Source: an uncultured Pelagibacteraceae bacterium
GTDB lineage: Bacteria; Pseudomonadota; Alphaproteobacteria; Pelagibacterales; Pelagibacteraceae
Assembly (NCBI GenBank): GCA_902546375.1
Contig: CACCJO010000009.1
Location: forward strand, 1 to 32,424
DNA length: 32,424 nucleotides
Direction: 5' to 3'
The notes under the pieces are model-generated. The model saw nothing but the letters and a program-made list of their open reading frames with translations, searched no databases and was not told the DNA's origin. Below, piece after piece: positions 27,196 through 32,424 of the stretch. The position numbers and the translations under genes were made by a program. How positions within the stretch are numbered: position 1 is the first letter of the stretch; each line of letters starts with the position of its first letter.

Positions 27196-28535
27196 TTAAA
27201 TTTCCAAAGTGTTTTACCATCTTTATCTTCTATTAAAACACCTTTGTCCAAGAGCTCGTCTCTAATTCTATCAGCTTCTTTATAGTTCTTATTTTCTCTA
27301 GCTTTGTCTCTTAAACTAAGCATATTTTCAATTTCAGACTCCGTAATTGATACTCTTTTCTTTTTAAATTCATTCCATTGCTCACTAGTTTCATTCATCA
27401 AGCCAATAAATTTGCATGCTGAAACAAATAAGTCTATTTTTTCACCTTTGTTAGCTTTTTCGAATAACTTGTGAAGGTTGGCAATATATCCAGGTGTATT
27501 CAAATCCTCATAAAGTGGTTTTAGAATTTCGTCTGAAACTTTGACAAATTTGAGATCAGATGAATATACTTTATACCACTTATCTAAAGTACTTTCACAA
27601 TCACTTAATAATTTGTCGTTCCAATCTAATGGTTGTTTATAGTGTGCACTCATTAAAGCCAATCTGATTATTTGACCGCTAATCTTATTTCTAAAATCTT
27701 TTATTTTTAGAATGTTACCTTGTGACTTAGCCATTTTTTCATTAGACATGGTGATAAACGCATTGTGGATCCAATAATTTGCAAAAACTGCTGTACCGTT
27801 AGCACATCTAGATTGAGCAATTTCATTTTCATGGTGAGGAAAAATTAAATCTATACCTCCACCATGAATATCAAATTCATTGCCTAAGAATTTTTTTGAC
27901 ATCGCTGAACACTCTAAATGCCAACCTGGTCTACCTTTGCCCCAAGGTGAATCCCAAGCAGGTTCATCATTATTTGATGGTTTCCAAAGAACAAAGTCTT
28001 CAGAATTTTTTTTATTTTCACTAATTTCTATTCTAGATCCAGCAACTAAATCCTCTAAATTTTTATTTGATAATTTTCCATAATCAGAAAATTTTTTGAC
28101 CTCAAAATAAACATGCTTTTTATTTTCGTATGCAAATCCTTTTTTTATTAAATCATCAATCATCTCAATCATTAGATCAATATGCTCTGTTGCTTTCGGC
28201 TGATGAGTGGGATTTTCACAATTTAGGAATTTACAATCATCTAAAAAATTTCTTGTTACTTTTTCAGTTAAATCTTTTATAGAAATTTTTTGTTCTTGTG
28301 ATGATTTAATTATTTTGTCGTCAATATCAGTAATATTTCTAACATATGTAACTAAAGGAAATTCATTTTTTAATAATTTGAATAAAATATCAAAAATTAC
28401 TAGGGGTCTTGCATTCCCTATATGGGGATCATCATAAACTGTAGGTCCACAAACATACATTCCAACATTTTTTTTTTCTTTTGGAACAAAATGTTCTTTT
28501 TTATTACTCAAATTATTTGTTAAAAAAATATCCAT
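27192..28535 (-). CDS. cysS: Cysteinyl-tRNA synthetase
   Basis: MYVCGPTVYDDPHIGNARPLVIFDIL, GRPGWHLECSAMS, HGGGIDLIFPHHENE, KMAKSQGN. Confidence 0.98.
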   Translation of the reverse strand: MDIFLTNNLSNKKEHFVPKEKKNVGMYVCGPTVYDDPHIGNARPLVIFDILFKLLKNEFPLVTYVRNITDIDDKIIKSSQEQKISIKDLTEKVTRNFLDDCKFLNCENPTHQPKATEHIDLMIEMIDDLIKKGFAYENKKHVYFEVKKFSDYGKLSNKNLEDLVAGSRIEISENKKNSEDFVLWKPSNNDEPAWDSPWGKGRPGWHLECSAMSKKFLGNEFDIHGGGIDLIFPHHENEIAQSRCANGTAVFANYWIHNAFITMSNEKMAKSQGNILKIKDFRNKISGQIIRLALMSAHYKQPLDWNDKLLSDCESTLDKWYKVYSSDLKFVKVSDEILKPLYEDLNTPGYIANLHKLFEKANKGEKIDLFVSACKFIGLMNETSEQWNEFKKKRVSITESEIENMLSLRDKARENKNYKEADRIRDELLDKGVLIEDKDGKTLWKFK

Positions 28536-28586
28536 ATCTGATGATTAAGAAATATACCTTATTTGATGATTTGTTAATCGAATTGA

Positions 28587-29324
28587 TTAACTAGGAATTT
28601 TGCAAACAGGAATAGGGTCCATTTTATGCAAATTTTGTTTTCTAATTTTTTCGTATTTAGCTTTGTGAGGTGAGTCGGGATTAGTCATTGCATCTTCTAG
28701 TTCATCATAACTGAAACCAAGTTGACCTTCGTCAGTTCGTCCATCGTCCCATAAGCCGTCTGTTGGAGGTGCATCAATAATCTCTTTCAATATTCCTAAT
28801 TCTTTACCTAATTCCCAAACTTCAGTCTTATTACAATCTGCTATTGGTGAAATATCTACTCCACCATCTCCATATTTTGTATAAAATCCTACACCAAAGT
28901 CCTCTACTTTGTTACCTGTACCTACAACGATACCTTTGTTTGCTGCTGCCACTTGATAAAGTGTTGTCATTCTCAATCTTGCTCTAGAATTTGCAAAACC
29001 ATGTTCATTATCAAATTTATTTAATGTCAAAGAAAAAGTTTCAAATAATTTATCTAAGCTAATTGTGTGGGCTTCAACATTTTTAAAATTCTTAACTAGC
29101 CAATTCTGGTGCTTTAAACTTAAATCGTGCTGGTTTTCTATCTGTTTTATTGGCATTGTAAGAACTATTGTTCTTAAGCCAGTCATGGCACTTAATGTGC
29201 TTGAAACAGAAGAGTCAATACCTCCAGAAATGCCAATTACTAAAGATTCTGCTTTTGAAGGCATTCCTTCAGCATAAGATTTAATCCAATTTGATATAAA
29301 TTTTGTTTTTTCTTTAGGATTCAT
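28587..29324 (-). CDS. nadE: NH3-dependent NAD+ synthetase
   Basis: VIGISGGIDSSVSSTL; VVGTGNKVEDFGVGFYTKYGDGGVDISPIADCNKTEV; no glutaminase domain. Confidence 0.95.
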   Translation of the reverse strand: MNPKEKTKFISNWIKSYAEGMPSKAESLVIGISGGIDSSVSSTLSAMTGLRTIVLTMPIKQIENQHDLSLKHQNWLVKNFKNVEAHTISLDKLFETFSLTLNKFDNEHGFANSRARLRMTTLYQVAAANKGIVVGTGNKVEDFGVGFYTKYGDGGVDISPIADCNKTEVWELGKELGILKEIIDAPPTDGLWDDGRTDEGQLGFSYDELEDAMTNPDSPHKAKYEKIRKQNLHKMDPIPVCKIPS

Positions 29325-29363
29325 GACATTCTATTTAATTATCTTAGATCAGATAGCAATAGC

Positions 29364-30749
29364 TTAAGATGCCGCTTGAATAGCATTTTTAGAATAGCTG
29401 CTATTCTTTTTAATCTCATCGGAAATTAAAAAAGCTAACTCTAAAGCTTGATCTGAATTTAGTCTTGGGTCGCAATGAGTGTGATATCTGCTTGATAAAT
29501 CAGCATCAGATATTTTTCTAGCTCCACCTGTACACTCTGTCACATCTTGGCCAGTCATTTCAACATGTAGACCACCTGCGTATGATCCCTCAGACTGATG
29601 AACACCAAAAACATTTTTAACTTCACTTACTACATCGTTAAAAGGTCGTGTTTTAAAACCAGTGGTAGATTTTATAGTGTTACCATGCATGGGATCACAT
29701 GACCAAATAACATTTAGACCTTCTTTTTTAATTCCTCTAATTAACTTTGGTAAAAACTTTTCTACATTTTGATAACCAAATCTTGAAATTAAAGTAATTT
29801 TACCTTTTTCATTTTTTGGATTTATTAACTCACAAATTTTTGCAATCTCCTCAGGTTTAGAGGTAGGACCACACTTTATTCCAATAGGATTTTCTATTCC
29901 TCGACAAAATTCAACATGTCCACCATCTAACTGTCTTGTTCTATCACCAATCCAGACAAAATGAGCAGACGTGTCGTGATACTCACCCGTAGTAGAGTCT
30001 ACTCTAGTCATACTTTCCTCAAAGGGTAAGTGTAACGCTTCATGAGATGTCCAGAAATTTACAGTGTATAGTCTATTATTAAAGTCTGAAGTGATTCCAC
30101 ATGCTTCCATAAAAGCTAGTGCATCAGCAATTTTGTCCTCTAAGTCTTTAAATTTTTTCGCTTGAGGACTTTTTTTAATGTAATCTAAATTCCATAAATG
30201 AACTTTGTTCAAATCTGCAAAACCACCTTTTGAAAATGCTCTAAGTAAATTAAGCGTTGAAGCTGATTGAGAATACGCTTTGTACATTCTTTTTGGATCA
30301 GGTCTTCTAGCTTTTTCGTTAAAGTCTATTGCATTAATGTTATCACCTAAATAACTTGGTAATTCTACATCCCCTTGTTTTTCTGTTGGAGCACTTCTTG
30401 GTTTAGAAAACTGTCCAGCAATCCTTCCAAGTTTTACAATAGGTAAAGACGCAGAGTATGTCATCACCAAAGCCATTTGAAGAATTACTTTAAAAGTATC
30501 TCTTATATTGTCAGGATGAAATTCTGCAAAACTTTCAGCACAGTCACCGCCTTGCAATAAAAAAGCTTTGCCGTCAACTACTTTAGATAATTGATCTTTT
30601 AAATGTCTTGTCTCACCTGCAAATACAAGTGGTGGAAATGTTTTTAATTTGTTTAAAACACTATTAAGCTCCTTCTCATCACCATACGTTGGTATGTGTT
30701 TGACAGGATACTTTCTCCAGCTATTTATTTTCCAATTTTTCATGTTCAA
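29364..30749 (-). CDS. Class II 3-deoxy-7-phosphoheptulonate (DAHP) synthase
   Basis: FAGETRHLKDQLSKV, FLLQGGDCAESF, GRIAGQFSKPRS, VDSTTGEYHDTSAHFVWIGDRTRQLDGGHVEF. Confidence 0.96.
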   Translation of the reverse strand: MNMKNWKINSWRKYPVKHIPTYGDEKELNSVLNKLKTFPPLVFAGETRHLKDQLSKVVDGKAFLLQGGDCAESFAEFHPDNIRDTFKVILQMALVMTYSASLPIVKLGRIAGQFSKPRSAPTEKQGDVELPSYLGDNINAIDFNEKARRPDPKRMYKAYSQSASTLNLLRAFSKGGFADLNKVHLWNLDYIKKSPQAKKFKDLEDKIADALAFMEACGITSDFNNRLYTVNFWTSHEALHLPFEESMTRVDSTTGEYHDTSAHFVWIGDRTRQLDGGHVEFCRGIENPIGIKCGPTSKPEEIAKICELINPKNEKGKITLISRFGYQNVEKFLPKLIRGIKKEGLNVIWSCDPMHGNTIKSTTGFKTRPFNDVVSEVKNVFGVHQSEGSYAGGLHVEMTGQDVTECTGGARKISDADLSSRYHTHCDPRLNSDQALELAFLISDEIKKNSSYSKNAIQAAS

Positions 30750-30778
30750 CTCAGAATTGTTGTATCAGAGTTTTTCTA

Positions 30779-32424
30779 TTATTCAACGGTTACTGATTTA
30801 GCTAAATTTCTAGGCTTATCTATATCAAATCCTTTTTTTAGAGCTGAATAATAAGCTAATTTTTGCAAAGGAATAGTTAAAAGAAAGGGCAAAAGATCCT
30901 CATTAGCACTCTCAACTTCAATTTTTTCCCAAATATTTTCTGAAACCACTTCATCACTACTTTTATTCGTTACTAACAAAACTTTTGCTCCTCTTGCAAT
31001 AACTTCCTGCATATTAGAAATAGTTTTTTTATAATAATTGTCTCTTGGTGCTAACACAACAACAGGCATCCCTTCTTCAATGAGTGCTAATGGTCCATGT
31101 TTCATTTCCCCAGCTGGATAGCCTTCAGCATGAATATAAGATAGTTCTTTTAATTTTAATGCACCTTCTAATGCTATTGGAAAAGAAAAACCTCTTCCTA
31201 AAAACATTGAACCTTTAGCCTCATTAAAGGTATTAGAAATTGTCTGTATCTTATTATCGGTTAATAAAGTCTTTTCTGCTAATTTAGGAAGAGATTTAAG
31301 ATCTTTAAGTTTTTCATTAAATAATTCTTTTTTTAAATCTTTTCTTAATAATCCAATTTTTAGAGCTAAAATGTATAATATAAGGATTTGACCCAAAAAA
31401 GCTTTGGTAGAAGCAACCCCTATCTCGGTCCCACAATGTATCGGTAAAACAAATTTAGAGTCTCTAGCAATCGAACTCTCGATTACATTAACAACCGCAC
31501 ATGTTTTCATATCATTTTGATTACACAAATCTAATGCTGCATAAGTATCTGCTGTTTCACCAGATTGAGATACAAATATATATAAAGTCTCTTTCTTAAA
31601 TCTGTTTTTTCTATATCTAAACTCTGAAGCAATATCTATATTAACATCTAATGTAGTTAATTCCTCGAACCAGTATTTTGCAAGTAGACATGAATGATAA
31701 GCTGTTCCACAACCAATTAGAGTTACTGAGGAAATTTCATCCATTTTCCAGGGAAAATTATAAATATTAATATCATTATTTAATGTATCTACATATTCAT
31801 TAATTCCATTTTTTAACGTTGTTGGTTGTTCCTCTATTTCTTTAGCCATGAAATGTTTATAATCACCTTTGTCATATTTTTCATCTTCAAGAGATAATTC
31901 TAAAACTTTTTTATTTATTTTATCTCCATCCTCGTTAAAAAATTCAACATGATCTTTTTTTATAATACAGAATTCACCATCATTTAGATACGTAATCTTA
32001 TTTGTCATCGCTTTAAGCGCATATGAGTCTGAACCTAAATAATTTTCATTTGGACCATACCCAACAGCTAAAGGTGACCCTCTTCTTGCACCAACAATCA
32101 AGTCAGGTTGATCTTTAAAAATTATACCTAGTGCAAAACTACCATGAAGAGATTTAAGCGTTTTTTGAATTGAATTAACAATATTTTCCGTTTTTAAATT
32201 TTCTGTGATTAAATGTACAATCACCTCAGTATCCGTTTGTGACTTAAATTTATGACCTTTACCTACTAAAAATTTTTTTAATAATGTAGAATTTTCAATT
32301 ATTCCATTATGAACTACAGAGACATTTTGCGATGAGTGAGGATGAGCATTAATACTATTTGGCAATCCATGTGTAGCCCAACGAACATGTCCTATACCAA
32401 TGGTTCCTTCCATTTTTTTAACTA
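30779..32424 (-). CDS. glmS: Glutamine-fructose-6-phosphate aminotransferase, 5' end truncated by the window edge
   Basis: IGIGHVRWATHG...VHNGIIEN; SIS motifs IGCGTAYHSCLLAKYWFE, SQSGETADT; C-terminal DIDKPRNLAKSVTVE. Confidence 0.96.
   Translation of the reverse strand, partial: VKKMEGTIGIGHVRWATHGLPNSINAHPHSSQNVSVVHNGIIENSTLLKKFLVGKGHKFKSQTDTEVIVHLITENLKTENIVNSIQKTLKSLHGSFALGIIFKDQPDLIVGARRGSPLAVGYGPNENYLGSDSYALKAMTNKITYLNDGEFCIIKKDHVEFFNEDGDKINKKVLELSLEDEKYDKGDYKHFMAKEIEEQPTTLKNGINEYVDTLNNDINIYNFPWKMDEISSVTLIGCGTAYHSCLLAKYWFEELTTLDVNIDIASEFRYRKNRFKKETLYIFVSQSGETADTYAALDLCNQNDMKTCAVVNVIESSIARDSKFVLPIHCGTEIGVASTKAFLGQILILYILALKIGLLRKDLKKELFNEKLKDLKSLPKLAEKTLLTDNKIQTISNTFNEAKGSMFLGRGFSFPIALEGALKLKELSYIHAEGYPAGEMKHGPLALIEEGMPVVVLAPRDNYYKKTISNMQEVIARGAKVLLVTNKSSDEVVSENIWEKIEVESANEDLLPFLLTIPLQKLAYYSALKKGFDIDKPRNLAKSVTVE

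Noticed and set aside
27880-29277. Plus-strand ORFs inside cysS (27880-28083, 28207-28437) and nadE (29065-29277)
   Set aside because: Antisense to strongly conserved housekeeping genes.

Overview
This AT-rich window has a compact, heavily overlapping gene layout that looks like a streamlined marine alphaproteobacterium (SAR11/Pelagibacterales-like). That taxonomic call is inference from gene content and composition only. The right ~20 kb is mostly housekeeping: sfsA, map, purB-C-S-Q-L, bolA, grxD, rpsD, a TrmJ-like methyltransferase, cimA, cysS, nadE, class II DAHP synthase and partial glmS. The left ~4.6 kb is an accessory region built on tRNA-Leu(UAA). It has one intact tRNA (677-762), a 3'-half fragment (1-45), a 5'-half plus upstream-flank duplicate (4545-4645) and a weaker D-arm-like remnant (~179-205). 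The duplicated pieces meet in the anticodon loop, and short direct repeats with ~10-bp period sit near each copy. Cargo includes a two-gene BcgI-like (type IIB) restriction-modification system and small unknown proteins; no integrase is visible. Between the island and the housekeeping block lie a formyltransferase/beta-propeller fusion, an autotransporter with a five-repeat propeller passenger, a putative glucosylglycerate synthesis/phosphorolysis operon, and a reduced Anbu-proteasome / circularly permuted ATP-grasp / gamma-glutamylcyclotransferase-like cluster. The best candidates for something under-described are the repeat-bracketed tRNA-Leu island and the minimal Anbu/ATP-grasp/GGCT cluster.
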